A DNA stretch of 64,000 nt from IMG/VR virus record IMGVR_UViG_3300023179_000096, positions 1 through 64,000 of that record. One strand, 5' to 3'. Position 1 is the stretch's first letter; the number at the start of each line of letters is the position of its first letter. The notes below the pieces were generated by a model. That model did no database searches. It was not told the DNA's origin and was given only the letters and a program-made list of their open reading frames with translations. Origin of the DNA: a virus. Positions 20,464 to 29,610 of the stretch are shown here, piece after piece. Both the position numbers and the translations under genes were made by a program.

Positions 20464-21563
20464 TGCAAAGAATTTTTAACAAAGACGGGTTCAATTGGTG
20501 GATAGGTGTTGTAGAAAACAGACATGATCCAGAAAAATTAGGTCGCTGCAAAGTAAGAATATTTGGCTATCATACTGATAGCAAAGAGCTTTTACCTACA
20601 AAAGACCTCCCCTGGTGTATACCAATACAACCAATTACATCGGCTGCTACTTCAGGGCTTGGGTCTTCTCCTCTAGGTCCAGTCGAAGGTACCTGGGTTA
20701 TAGGGTTCTTTCTTGATGGGGAGGATGCCCAGCAACCGGCGATGTTTGGAACTATTTCTACAAAAGCAGCTAAACAAGCTTTTGCGGCTGAAAGTGCTGT
20801 AAGTAAGCCGAGAGAAGAAACAAATAATCCTAATGACGGAACCTTAAAAGACGGTCAGGGGAAGATAGTAACCGACTCTCAAGGGGAGCCAGTTAGAGCA
20901 GGTACACCAAAAATAGAAGGTTGGGAGTTAGGAAAAACTTCAGAAAAATATGAGTCTGGGGGCAAAGGACCTGGTGTAATAAATGATTATAACGGCGCCG
21001 CGGAAGGCGACTTAGGGGGTGCTTCTTACGGTACCTACCAGCTAGCTTCCTTTTTACCTGAAATGAGAAAAAACGGTAAAGCTAGACCCTCCTCTAAAAA
21101 TTCACCAGTTGAACAATTTATAAAAAATAGTAAATTTAAAGATAAATTCGACGGGCTTACCCCTGCTACTCCAGCTTTTGATAACAAGTGGAAAGAAGTT
21201 GCATCACAAAATTCAAAAGATTTTAAAGATGATCAACACGATTACATACAACGTAAATATTACAATGTAATGATAGCTAACCTACAGCGTGCTGGTTTAG
21301 ATTTAACCAAATATGGACCGGGAGTGCAAGATCTAGTCTGGTCGACTGCAGTACAGTTCGGTCCAGCTCGTGTTTCAATATTTACTGATCCTTTAAAAAA
21401 TAAGAGCGAGTTGTCGGAAAAAGATATTATTAATTTAGTTAGTGATTATAAAATTGCAAAGGTAGAAGATCTGTTTAAATCCAGTTCACCGGATATAAGA
21501 GCAGGTGTTAAAAAACGTTATGAAACAGAAAAAAAAGATTTACTCGGGTTGGTTAAGTCATGA
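20463..21563 (+). CDS. 5: spike base: gp5 OB-fold plus lysozyme-like domain
   Basis: A 366-residue protein. Residues 1-105 are a gp5/VgrG OB-fold that sits on the hub (WWIGVVENRHDPEKLGRCKVRIFGYHTD, DLPWCIPIQPITSA, GPVEGTWVIGFFLDGEDAQQPAMFGT). After a linker the C-terminal 200 residues carry YESGGKGPG (candidate catalytic Glu164) and GGASYGTYQL near 184, a pattern that I associate with lysozyme-like domains in VgrG-related proteins. It replaces the T4 lysozyme domain of gp5. There is no beta-helix here; that part is encoded by the next gene. Assignment of the enzymatic domain is by motif only. Confidence 0.78.
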   Translation: MQRIFNKDGFNWWIGVVENRHDPEKLGRCKVRIFGYHTDSKELLPTKDLPWCIPIQPITSAATSGLGSSPLGPVEGTWVIGFFLDGEDAQQPAMFGTISTKAAKQAFAAESAVSKPREETNNPNDGTLKDGQGKIVTDSQGEPVRAGTPKIEGWELGKTSEKYESGGKGPGVINDYNGAAEGDLGGASYGTYQLASFLPEMRKNGKARPSSKNSPVEQFIKNSKFKDKFDGLTPATPAFDNKWKEVASQNSKDFKDDQHDYIQRKYYNVMIANLQRAGLDLTKYGPGVQDLVWSTAVQFGPARVSIFTDPLKNKSELSEKDIINLVSDYKIAKVEDLFKSSSPDIRAGVKKRYETEKKDLLGLVKS

Positions 21564-23872
21564 TTGATATTCTTTCCGCTCAAATTAAAGGTGTTATTGA
21601 AAATTCTGTTTTTAATCAAGTAAACGGTCTAGGTTTAGGTGTTTCTAATCCTATTCTTAGAGCTATATCTTCGAGAGCTGCAGAAGAACTATCTGTTATA
21701 GTTGCTCAATCAGTAAATTTAGGTACCAATAGACAGATTAATACTATACCTCAAAATCTTATTGGACCTAAAAACCCGGTAAATCTTACCACGGGTAATT
21801 TAGGTAGTACAGGTGTAGCAGGTAACCTTGGTAACCTTCTTAATACTCAATTAAATTTACAGCTGACCGATAAATTAGTTACTATAATAGAAAGAGAATT
21901 AAAACTTTCTCTTCCCGCGGATAAACGAGGTATAATTAATTTTTCCGCCGTAGCAGCTACTTTAACCCAAGTACTAACCCCTACAGTAAGCAGCTCTATA
22001 GATACTGTTTTAAATGGTGTAACTGGGGCTATTTTTAGCAGAAATCAATCTACACCATTAACCCTGCCTAACGCTTCTAGTCTGTTTAGTTCTTTTTTGG
22101 GTGGGAGATCAGGATTATCTTTTAATCAATTACAAGGTCAAATTACTAGACAATATTCTCAGTCCACAGCTACAAAGTATCTTGGTCAGGCAAAAACTTT
22201 TAATATAAACAATTCTCTTAACCAAGAAAAATTAGTTTCTTTAAAACAAGGTTTTATCGATCCTGAAGCTAATTACCCTACAAAAGAATACGCAGGGTTA
22301 TCTGAGACAAATAAACTAGCTCAAGGGGATGTCAAAGGTACTATAGTTCAATCAAAGAATTTAAATCGAATGATTGGAGCTAAACTTCCGGGAGGAGAAT
22401 CCTGGGAGCAACCTGAATCTCCTTACAAAGGGGAATACCCTTACAATAAGGTCACACAAACAGAAGGTGGCCATATTTTAGAAATGGACGATACACCAGG
22501 TGCAGAAAGAATTCATTTATATCATAAATCTGGAACTTTCGTAGAAATAGATGTAAACGGCTCAGTTGTGATGCGTACTAAGGGTTCAAAATATGAAATA
22601 ATTGATCGCAACGGTAAGATAGCTATAACTGGAAGTGCCGATATCTCTGTAAATGGTGCTTGTAATATTTTTGTAGGCAATGATGCAAATATAGAAGTTG
22701 AGGGCGATACCAATATAATTTGTCATAACGATATTACCGCTCAAGCCGGTGGAACATTTAACTTGTCAGCTGTTGAAGAATTTAATATTTCTTCAGGTAA
22801 TGTAAATATAGAAGCTTATAATGCTATGAATGTAAAGTCTAACGTTGCACTTATAGTAAGTACAACAAAAGATTTGTCGTTTCGTTCAAACACTAATGCA
22901 TATTTGCAAGCTACAACATTATTTCAAAATACTACCAACAGCTATCATCAAACTATAGCAAGTATATATGAAAAACTCGGTGGTTCGAAATTTACTCAAA
23001 CTGTAGGCGCAGTTAACTATCAAATAGGTGAAAATTTTAATGCTGACACCGGAGGAGAAATATATCTCAACTCTGGTAACGCTGTTGACTCTAAGGACAG
23101 TAAATCTGCTAATGTTGCTGGACCATCAAATATAGGTATTATTTCTGGCAGAAGAGATGTTACTGATAATTCTATTGATGATCCTGTAACTTTAACACTT
23201 GCTGACCCATATGCTTTAAAATTAGAAGAAGAGCCCGCTGCATCTGGGGAATATTCTGCTCATAAGGATCTGATACTTACATCAGGGTTTGCTACTGCAG
23301 AAGAATTTGATACTGAACCAATATCTATTGAAACATTTAATGAATCTAGCACACAAAGTGAATTAATAACTCCATCAGAAGATATTAAGAAATTTACTGA
23401 TCTCCCGGGTAATTTTAATTTATCACCTAATTTTACAGTAGAGATGCTTTCCTCTAAAGCTGCGCTTACAAAGAATTTTATTGAAGAAGATCCTCAAGGT
23501 CTTAAATTTGGTGAGATAATTTACAATCTTGCTTCTGTTTCTTTAAATATTTTAGAACCAGCATATAACATTTATCCTAAACTATTCGTAGCATCCGGAT
23601 ATAGATCAATCACGGCAAGCTCAAAGAATTCTTCCCATCCTTTAGGTAAATGTGTTGATATACAGTTTCAGGGTGCAACGAAAGATGACTATTATATCTT
23701 TGCTAAAGAACTAGTTAAAGTTTTAAATTATGATCAGTTGATTCTCCATTATTGTAACTATACTAACAACCCATGGATTCATATTTCCTTTGATGGTTCT
23801 AATAATAGAAAAGAAGTATTAACGTTTTGGAATAATAAGAAATTTTCTAGCGGATTGGCAAAGTTAGTGTAA
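21560..23872 (+). CDS. spike needle: gp5C-like beta-helix with M15 peptidase domain
   Basis: A 770-residue protein. Residues about 285-500 contain the VgrG/gp5C pattern. GGHILEMDDTPGAERIHLYHKSGTFVEID is followed by many short beta repeats (ISVNGACNIFVGNDANIEVEGDTN and on), which form a triple-stranded membrane-piercing helix. The C-terminal 150 residues look like a D-Ala-D-Ala carboxypeptidase (M15/VanY-like): SGYRSITASSKNSSHPLGKCVDIQ and WIHISF supply the zinc ligands (His near 693, Asp near 700, His near 741). A spike that carries its own peptidase would help cut the cell wall on injection. The gene overlaps gp5 by four bases. Confidence 0.78.
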   Translation: MIDILSAQIKGVIENSVFNQVNGLGLGVSNPILRAISSRAAEELSVIVAQSVNLGTNRQINTIPQNLIGPKNPVNLTTGNLGSTGVAGNLGNLLNTQLNLQLTDKLVTIIERELKLSLPADKRGIINFSAVAATLTQVLTPTVSSSIDTVLNGVTGAIFSRNQSTPLTLPNASSLFSSFLGGRSGLSFNQLQGQITRQYSQSTATKYLGQAKTFNINNSLNQEKLVSLKQGFIDPEANYPTKEYAGLSETNKLAQGDVKGTIVQSKNLNRMIGAKLPGGESWEQPESPYKGEYPYNKVTQTEGGHILEMDDTPGAERIHLYHKSGTFVEIDVNGSVVMRTKGSKYEIIDRNGKIAITGSADISVNGACNIFVGNDANIEVEGDTNIICHNDITAQAGGTFNLSAVEEFNISSGNVNIEAYNAMNVKSNVALIVSTTKDLSFRSNTNAYLQATTLFQNTTNSYHQTIASIYEKLGGSKFTQTVGAVNYQIGENFNADTGGEIYLNSGNAVDSKDSKSANVAGPSNIGIISGRRDVTDNSIDDPVTLTLADPYALKLEEEPAASGEYSAHKDLILTSGFATAEEFDTEPISIETFNESSTQSELITPSEDIKKFTDLPGNFNLSPNFTVEMLSSKAALTKNFIEEDPQGLKFGEIIYNLASVSLNILEPAYNIYPKLFVASGYRSITASSKNSSHPLGKCVDIQFQGATKDDYYIFAKELVKVLNYDQLILHYCNYTNNPWIHISFDGSNNRKEVLTFWNNKKFSSGLAKLV

Positions 23873-24534
23873 TGACAATTTTAGGTGCATCCATCAGTGG
23901 CGGTTTTTCGGATCCAGAACTATTTGGAACTGAGCCCCCTGGTACAAATTTAAATGCGGTATATGAGTATAGTGATTTTGTAGATAAAATAACCGTTACG
24001 TTAATTAATGAAGATCCTTTGTTACCCCCGTATACTAGACTGGATAATCTAAGAGCTAATGTTTCTGTTAATGGGACTCCCATCACTCTAGGAGAAATAT
24101 CTGCTAATGGAAATGTAGTGTTGAATATAACTTACAATTCCCCTAATACTAACTCTGTTAGTGGGTTGTTCGTTACAACGACTATAGAAAGCTCCAATAC
24201 TATAGGTAACATTTATATTACAGGCAACATACAAAATGCTTTTCCGGACAAGTACTGGGAATATAAAGATTTTGTAAGTAAAGAAAGCATAGTTGTTGAC
24301 TCTACATTTGATATTCCAGATAGCGATGTAGGCATTTATACCTATAAACCCTCTTTCATGCGGTATATTAATATTGAATTTAATGTAGTTGCAGGGTTTA
24401 ATTCTGGGACTGTATCTAAAACTATTCTTAAAAAAGTTTATAATGATTGGGATATAAATAGAATAGCCCTTATTTCCCAGGTAACAAGAGAAGAAAGTTA
24501 TCGATCCAATAATTACCCGAAGGGGGGAATTTAA
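23872..24534 (+). CDS. hypothetical virion protein between spike and PAAR tip
   Basis: A 220-residue, beta-rich, acidic protein without cysteine, with Ig-like-looking segments (ITVTLINEDPLLPPYTRLDNLRANVSVNG, then GLFVTTTIESSN). I do not recognise it. It starts on the last base of the spike gene's stop and overlaps the PAAR gene by one base, so it is almost surely part of the baseplate or spike operon. It may be a spike-associated or tail-fibre-anchor protein. Confidence 0.55.
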   Translation: MTILGASISGGFSDPELFGTEPPGTNLNAVYEYSDFVDKITVTLINEDPLLPPYTRLDNLRANVSVNGTPITLGEISANGNVVLNITYNSPNTNSVSGLFVTTTIESSNTIGNIYITGNIQNAFPDKYWEYKDFVSKESIVVDSTFDIPDSDVGIYTYKPSFMRYINIEFNVVAGFNSGTVSKTILKKVYNDWDINRIALISQVTREESYRSNNYPKGGI

Positions 24535-24833
24535 TGGCAGCTGCATCTAGAAGAGGGGATATGAGTGCCGGGCACGGTTGCTTCCCGCCTACTGCATGTG
24601 TAGATGCTTTAGCATCAAAAACATATATTAATGGTATTCTTGCACAAAAGCTAGGTTCAAAATTTAATACTCATCGTTGTGGTAAAACCGTTCATCCTAC
24701 ATCAGCAAGAACGACCTCATCAGGTTCTAGCAAGGTTTTTATAGAAGGATCACCTGCGATTAGAATAGGAGACCCCATAACTTGTGGGGATACAGTAGCG
24801 CAAGGTTCCCCTAACGTTCAAATTGGTGGATAA
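24534..24833 (+). CDS. PAAR-repeat spike tip protein (gp5.4 type)
   Basis: A 99-residue PAAR protein, the sharp conical tip placed on the beta-helix spike in T4 (gp5.4) and in type VI secretion. Typical marks are GDMSAGHGCFPPT, VFIEGSPAIRIGDPITCGDTVAQGSPNVQIGG and the spaced His/Cys residues (His14, Cys16, His44, Cys46 or Cys75) able to hold the metal ion at the tip. It follows the spike and hub genes as expected. Confidence 0.88.
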   Translation: MAAASRRGDMSAGHGCFPPTACVDALASKTYINGILAQKLGSKFNTHRCGKTVHPTSARTTSSGSSKVFIEGSPAIRIGDPITCGDTVAQGSPNVQIGG

Positions 24834-24836
24834 ATA
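24829..24836 (+). promoter_or_regulatory. late promoter box GATAAATA with start at the ATG of gene 25
   Basis: The box overlaps the stop codon of the PAAR gene, followed by ATTAA and the ATG at 24842. T4 spacing puts the transcript start on the ATG itself, and there is no well-placed ribosome binding site. Third example of this geometry. Confidence 0.45.
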
Positions 24837-24841
24837 ATTAA

Positions 24842-25243
24842 ATGTCAACCATTAATAGAAAAACAAGACAGTTCACGGATATAAATTTGTTATTTTCAAT
24901 ACATCCGTCAACTGCTGATATCACTAAAAAAACAGACGAAGAGGCTGTTAAGGCTTCTATACGTAATTTAATTCAGACAAAAAATTATGAAAGACCTTTT
25001 CACCCGGAAATTGGATGTCAGGTTTTCAGCCTATTGTTTGAAAATTTTACCCCTATTACAAAACAGGTAATGAAAAAAACGATTTTTGATGTTATTGATA
25101 AATTTGAACCCAGAGCTCAAATAATAGATGTAATAATTAGAGACAGGCAGGATAATAATTCTATAGATATTGACATTATTTTTAAACTTCTTAATTCCGA
25201 GAAGCCCGTTACCCTAAGAACCGCAATTTCACGAGTAAGATAA
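24842..25243 (+). CDS. 25: baseplate wedge protein gp25
   Basis: A 133-residue gp25/VipB-like (TssE) protein with the lysozyme-like fold of contractile-tail wedges, which starts sheath assembly. KTRQFTDINLLFSIHPSTADITKKTDEEAVKASIRNLIQTKNYERPFHPEIGCQV holds the conserved EPR-like core (here ERPFHPEIG), and VIDKFEPRAQI follows. Length matches T4 gp25 (132). The stop overlaps the gene 6 ATG by one base. Confidence 0.93.
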   Translation: MSTINRKTRQFTDINLLFSIHPSTADITKKTDEEAVKASIRNLIQTKNYERPFHPEIGCQVFSLLFENFTPITKQVMKKTIFDVIDKFEPRAQIIDVIIRDRQDNNSIDIDIIFKLLNSEKPVTLRTAISRVR

Positions 25244-27084
25244 TGGCCAACCTTAGAATATCAGAGTTAGATTTTGACACTATCAAAACTAACCTAAAAA
25301 CCTATTTACAATCTCAAAACGAATTTTCCGATTACGATTTTGAAGGTTCGGGTCTTTCTATTCTAATTGACCTATTAGCATATAACACCCACTATAACGC
25401 ATATCTTGCTAATATGTTAGCAAATGAAATGTTTTTAGATTCAGCGGTAAAAAGATCCTCAGTTGTTTCTATTGCCAAGCATTTAGGATATACGCCGCGG
25501 TCAGTAACGGGTTCAAAAGCATTTCTTAATATTGTAGTGAATAATCCTACCGGTACACCGGCAACTCTAACTATGGATAGATATACTTCTTTTACTTCGT
25601 TAATAAACGGTACATCATATACGTTTTTAACAACAGAGCCTTATACTATTCAACCGTCTGGAGGGATATACTCTTTTTCCAATATTCCTGTTAAAGAAGG
25701 AAAAATACTTGAATATTTTTATACTGTTGTTACACCAGGACCAGATGAAAAATATGAAATACCCAACTCTGCAGTAGATACGTCTACTATGTTAGTAACG
25801 GTTCAAAATTCCTCAACGGATAATTCTACAATAACTTATACGTTAGCAACTGATATAACTACAATCACCGACGTATCTACCGTTTATTTTTTAGAAGAAA
25901 ATCCGTTAGGAAATTTTCAGATTTATTTTGGAGATGGGATATTAGGTAAGAAACTAACTGCTGGTAATATTATAAAAATTCAATATCTTACAAGTTCTGG
26001 ATCAATATCTAACGTTTCGGGTAATATTTCTCAAAGCTTTACTGCTGATAATACTATTGGTGGTTCAAGTAATATAGTTGTAACAACCGTTTCAAATTCT
26101 ACCGGGGGCACAGAAAGAGAACCTATTTCATCAATTAAATTTAATGCTCCTAGATCAAATATAGCTAAGAGCAGAGCGGTGACTAAAGCTGATTATTCTT
26201 CTATAATCAAAGCTCAATACTCTTCGGTAGAATCAATATCAGTGTGGGGTGGAGAAGAGAACGATCCTCCAGTATACGGTAAAGTTTTAATTTCTCTAAA
26301 ACCCTATGCAGGTTTCTTTATTGATGATATAACTAAGACAAATATTAAAAATACTATACTTAAAGATAGAAACGTACTTACTGTTTTTCCGGAATTCGTT
26401 GACCCAGATTATATCTATGTTAACCTGACAGCTAACGTAAACTATAATAAAAATATAACGACTCTTAATCAATCTCAAATAAGTAATTTAATAAGACAAC
26501 AAATTAATACCTATTTTAATCAAAATTTACAACAGTTTGAAAAACCTTTTTATTATTCTCAATTAATTGAAGCTCTTAATAATGTAAATGATTCGGTTTT
26601 ATCTGTTTTATTAAATATAAAAGTACAAAAACGTTTAGTCCCTATACTAAATGTTCAAAATGCTTATATTAATGAAAATGTTTTAAGGTTTAATAACAAA
26701 TTAGAACCAGGTAATATCGAATCTACTAGATTTTTTATTGTAAGAAACGGTACTACAATAACCACCAGAATACATGATGTACCTGATATAATGCCTCCTG
26801 ATAGTAACGGAACAGGTACTTTAAGAATTTATAATGTTGCTGATAATACCGATCTAGGTGCTATAGGAACGGTCAATTATTCCTCCGGGATAATGTCTAT
26901 TACTGGGATAACACCTGTAGGCTATCCTGCCAATCAGTTTGAAATAATTATTACTGCTAGTGCTCAAGAAGACAGCTACAATATTTCTTCAGCGCGCAAT
27001 CAAATTATTGTTGTTGATGACAGTACAGAAAACCCATCTTCTAGTCGATTGCCTGGAATTACAATTAATGTAACTGCAGTATAA
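25243..27084 (+). CDS. 6: baseplate wedge protein gp6
   Basis: A 613-residue homologue of T4 gp6 (660), the main wedge protein of the inner baseplate ring and a relative of J-type and TssF wedge proteins. The N-terminal LRISELDFDTIKTNLKTYLQSQNEFSDYDFEGSGLSILIDLLAYNTHYNAYLANMLANEMFLDSA is the most conserved part of the family. RAVTKADYSSIIKAQYSSVESISVWGGEENDPPVYGKVLISLKP near 310-355 is the typical second block. It forms an operon with gp25 and the following wedge gene. Confidence 0.93.
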   Translation: MANLRISELDFDTIKTNLKTYLQSQNEFSDYDFEGSGLSILIDLLAYNTHYNAYLANMLANEMFLDSAVKRSSVVSIAKHLGYTPRSVTGSKAFLNIVVNNPTGTPATLTMDRYTSFTSLINGTSYTFLTTEPYTIQPSGGIYSFSNIPVKEGKILEYFYTVVTPGPDEKYEIPNSAVDTSTMLVTVQNSSTDNSTITYTLATDITTITDVSTVYFLEENPLGNFQIYFGDGILGKKLTAGNIIKIQYLTSSGSISNVSGNISQSFTADNTIGGSSNIVVTTVSNSTGGTEREPISSIKFNAPRSNIAKSRAVTKADYSSIIKAQYSSVESISVWGGEENDPPVYGKVLISLKPYAGFFIDDITKTNIKNTILKDRNVLTVFPEFVDPDYIYVNLTANVNYNKNITTLNQSQISNLIRQQINTYFNQNLQQFEKPFYYSQLIEALNNVNDSVLSVLLNIKVQKRLVPILNVQNAYINENVLRFNNKLEPGNIESTRFFIVRNGTTITTRIHDVPDIMPPDSNGTGTLRIYNVADNTDLGAIGTVNYSSGIMSITGITPVGYPANQFEIIITASAQEDSYNISSARNQIIVVDDSTENPSSSRLPGITINVTAV

Positions 27085-29135
27085 TGACAAATAGAATTAA
27101 AGAAAAAATATCAACTTTAGTTTCATCACAACTGCCGGAATTTGTCCGGAGTGATTACACTACTTTTGTTACTTTTTTGGAAGCATACTATGAATTTCTT
27201 GAACAAGATCAGAATGCTCAAGAACTTATTCAAAATGCAAGATCTTATAGTGATATTGACAGAACTGTCAATAGTTTTGTAGAATATTTTTTAAAGCAAT
27301 TTTCTAATGACATTCCTAGATCGGTACTAGCTGATAAAAAGTCTTTAGTTAAACGAATAAAAGATCTTTACGAAAATAAAGGTAACGAAAAGTCATATAA
27401 GTTACTTTTTAGAATTTTATTTAACAAACCTGTTGAAGTATTTTACCCATCCACGCAAATATTAAAAGCATCAGATGGTAAATGGGTTCAAGAAACTTCT
27501 ATATTTTTGCAAACTGTTGTAGGTAATCCTAATTTAGCTGTAGGAAAAAATGTTGAGGTAATCTCTCCTTCTTCAAAGTACCCGTTATTTGTTCAGAAAA
27601 AAAGAATAGCGTCCAACTATCAAGGTATTATCCCTAATACATTTGAATTTATTATTAATAATAATAAAAATATTCCTATAAATGTAGGTGATTTTGTTGA
27701 AGTATATGGTTTTAAAGGTGTGGTTATAGGAGTACCGGCTGCAGCTACCATAATACAAAAAGGCTCGGGGTTTAAGGTTGGTGATATTTTACCTCTTACA
27801 TCAGGTCTAGGTATAGGGGCGAAATTAAAAGTAACTAAAGTAGATGGAAACGGTGGTGTACTTAACGTTCAACTTCTAAGTTTTGGTGCAGGCTACGCCG
27901 GGGATTTCTATAATTTTTTCTCTGCCGAAACAAATTCAGTTTCTAATACTTCATTTACTTTTGGAGGCGGGGTTGCAACTTTAAGAGATTCACTTTCAGG
28001 TTTTGTTGAGAGAGGATCTATAACTAAACCGTCATACTCAGCAAGCAATTATTTTGCTGAAGATTATGATGGTTCTTTAATTTCAGAATTTTTTAATAGT
28101 ACCTCTTTGACTTCATCGACAGGGAGACAGTCAGGTTCTATATCAGCATCTTCAGGGTTACCTTCCGATTGTGCGGTTTATATAAGAATAGGGTCAAAAG
28201 CTTTTTACCCTGGTCATTACCAAAATAATGATGGATTTTTAAGTGATGATATATTTCTTGAAGATGGAGTATACTATCAGCCATTTACTTATGTAATAAA
28301 AGTAGAAGAGACTATTGAAAATTATCGAAAAGCTGTGCTCGATATATTGCATCCAGCAGGTACTAAATTATTAGGGGAGCTTACTTTAGATACCAACATA
28401 GATGTGAGCTCGACTATTACAGCAGCTATTCGCTACCTAGTCAGTCATTTTCAAGATGTTTCAGGTGTCTTAGATAGTGGCGACTCAAAACATATCTTTA
28501 AAAATCTAGCAAATAATTTTTCTACCAGTGAATTTATTGCTAAAGATATTACCAAGCCGCGATCCGATATTATTAATGAAATACTAGATAATACTGCGCT
28601 CTTATTATCTAAATCTTTATCAGATAGCACCTCTAATGCTGATTCAGACAATAAAGATTATGATAAACGGTTAGGTTTTGGAGAAGGGTTACCTTATTCA
28701 CAAGCAGGTTATTTTGCTGAAGATTACACCGAAGTTGCTGGTTTTAATTTAATTGTTTTAGAGGATAATTATTTTGAAGCGGTATTAGGTCGATTGCTGG
28801 ATAATAACTTTTCATTATCTGAAGTAGTTGAGATAGAGCATGTTATACCGTTACCAGAAATCTCATTATCAGTTGAAGATATAAGTCAAAACACTTTAGT
28901 TAATAAAAATTTAAATAACACAGCGAATATAATAGATACAGATATTCAAATCACTGGAGCGATTAATTACTTTATTAATTTTAGTACAGCTTCAGATACA
29001 AATGTGGTATCTTACTTGGATAAATATTCTGAAATAGAACAGATAGCAGACTCAGGAACTATTTTTGTAACTGATTATGCTGATTTTACTTACTTTGCCG
29101 ATGATTATGTCGGTACTACGCTCTATACCTTTTAA
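27084..29135 (+). CDS. large baseplate wedge protein (gp7 position)
   Basis: A 683-residue protein. Its N-terminal 140 residues (LPEFVRSDYTTFVTFLEAYYEFLEQD..., then LVKRIKDLYENKGNEKSYKLLFRILFNKPVEVFYPSTQILKASDGKWV) are a block common in virion proteins of marine T4-like phages. It lies between 6 and 8 as gene 7 does in T4, but no T4 gp7 similarity is visible, so the name is not given. A motif YFAEDY / YFADDY occurs three times (near 332, 545 and 676), perhaps a binding peptide for a partner subunit. No cysteine-rich or membrane parts. Confidence 0.7.
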   Translation: MTNRIKEKISTLVSSQLPEFVRSDYTTFVTFLEAYYEFLEQDQNAQELIQNARSYSDIDRTVNSFVEYFLKQFSNDIPRSVLADKKSLVKRIKDLYENKGNEKSYKLLFRILFNKPVEVFYPSTQILKASDGKWVQETSIFLQTVVGNPNLAVGKNVEVISPSSKYPLFVQKKRIASNYQGIIPNTFEFIINNNKNIPINVGDFVEVYGFKGVVIGVPAAATIIQKGSGFKVGDILPLTSGLGIGAKLKVTKVDGNGGVLNVQLLSFGAGYAGDFYNFFSAETNSVSNTSFTFGGGVATLRDSLSGFVERGSITKPSYSASNYFAEDYDGSLISEFFNSTSLTSSTGRQSGSISASSGLPSDCAVYIRIGSKAFYPGHYQNNDGFLSDDIFLEDGVYYQPFTYVIKVEETIENYRKAVLDILHPAGTKLLGELTLDTNIDVSSTITAAIRYLVSHFQDVSGVLDSGDSKHIFKNLANNFSTSEFIAKDITKPRSDIINEILDNTALLLSKSLSDSTSNADSDNKDYDKRLGFGEGLPYSQAGYFAEDYTEVAGFNLIVLEDNYFEAVLGRLLDNNFSLSEVVEIEHVIPLPEISLSVEDISQNTLVNKNLNNTANIIDTDIQITGAINYFINFSTASDTNVVSYLDKYSEIEQIADSGTIFVTDYADFTYFADDYVGTTLYTF

Positions 29136-29147
29136 CAGGAGAATTAA

Positions 29148-29609
29148 ATGAATTTCGTCAGCAATGATTTTACCGGGGTAATTAATTTAACTGGTGATCT
29201 AATTATTACAAAAACAGCAGAAGATGGTACACAAGAAATTTTTGAAAGAAAAAATCTAGTAGTCTCAACCGGAAAAACAAATATTGCAGCAAGAATGGCT
29301 GGTAATACCGTTGCAGTTATGAGTCACATGGCTGTAGGAACTGGTAATACATCTGCAGTGGTTGGGGATACAACCCTTGCAACTGAACTTGCTCGAGTAG
29401 CTTTGACAGTTCAAGGCGGTACACCATCATCTAATACAGTAACTTACTCTGCTGCGTTTCCGGCTGGTACCGGTACAGGTGCATTAGCTGAAGCAGGTGT
29501 TTTTAATGACCCGGCATCAGGTACTATGCTATGTAGAACGGTATTCCCTGTAATTAATAAACAGGCTGCAGATAGCATTACTATTACATGGGTAATTTCT
29601 ATCACTTAA
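29148..29609 (+). CDS. small virion / tail-fibre-associated protein
   Basis: A 153-residue beta-rich protein of a family that is frequent in marine phages: ITKTAEDGTQEIFERKNLVVSTGKTNIAARMAG, then MSHMAVGTGNT, then the Ala/Gly/Thr-rich end with TGALAEAGVFNDPASGTMLCRTVFPVINK. These proteins are found among phage tail and fibre components and lie here between wedge genes, so it is probably a peripheral baseplate or fibre-connecting subunit. AGGAG precedes the ATG. The exact role is not known. Confidence 0.65.
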   Translation: MNFVSNDFTGVINLTGDLIITKTAEDGTQEIFERKNLVVSTGKTNIAARMAGNTVAVMSHMAVGTGNTSAVVGDTTLATELARVALTVQGGTPSSNTVTYSAAFPAGTGTGALAEAGVFNDPASGTMLCRTVFPVINKQAADSITITWVISIT

Positions 29610-29610
29610 T

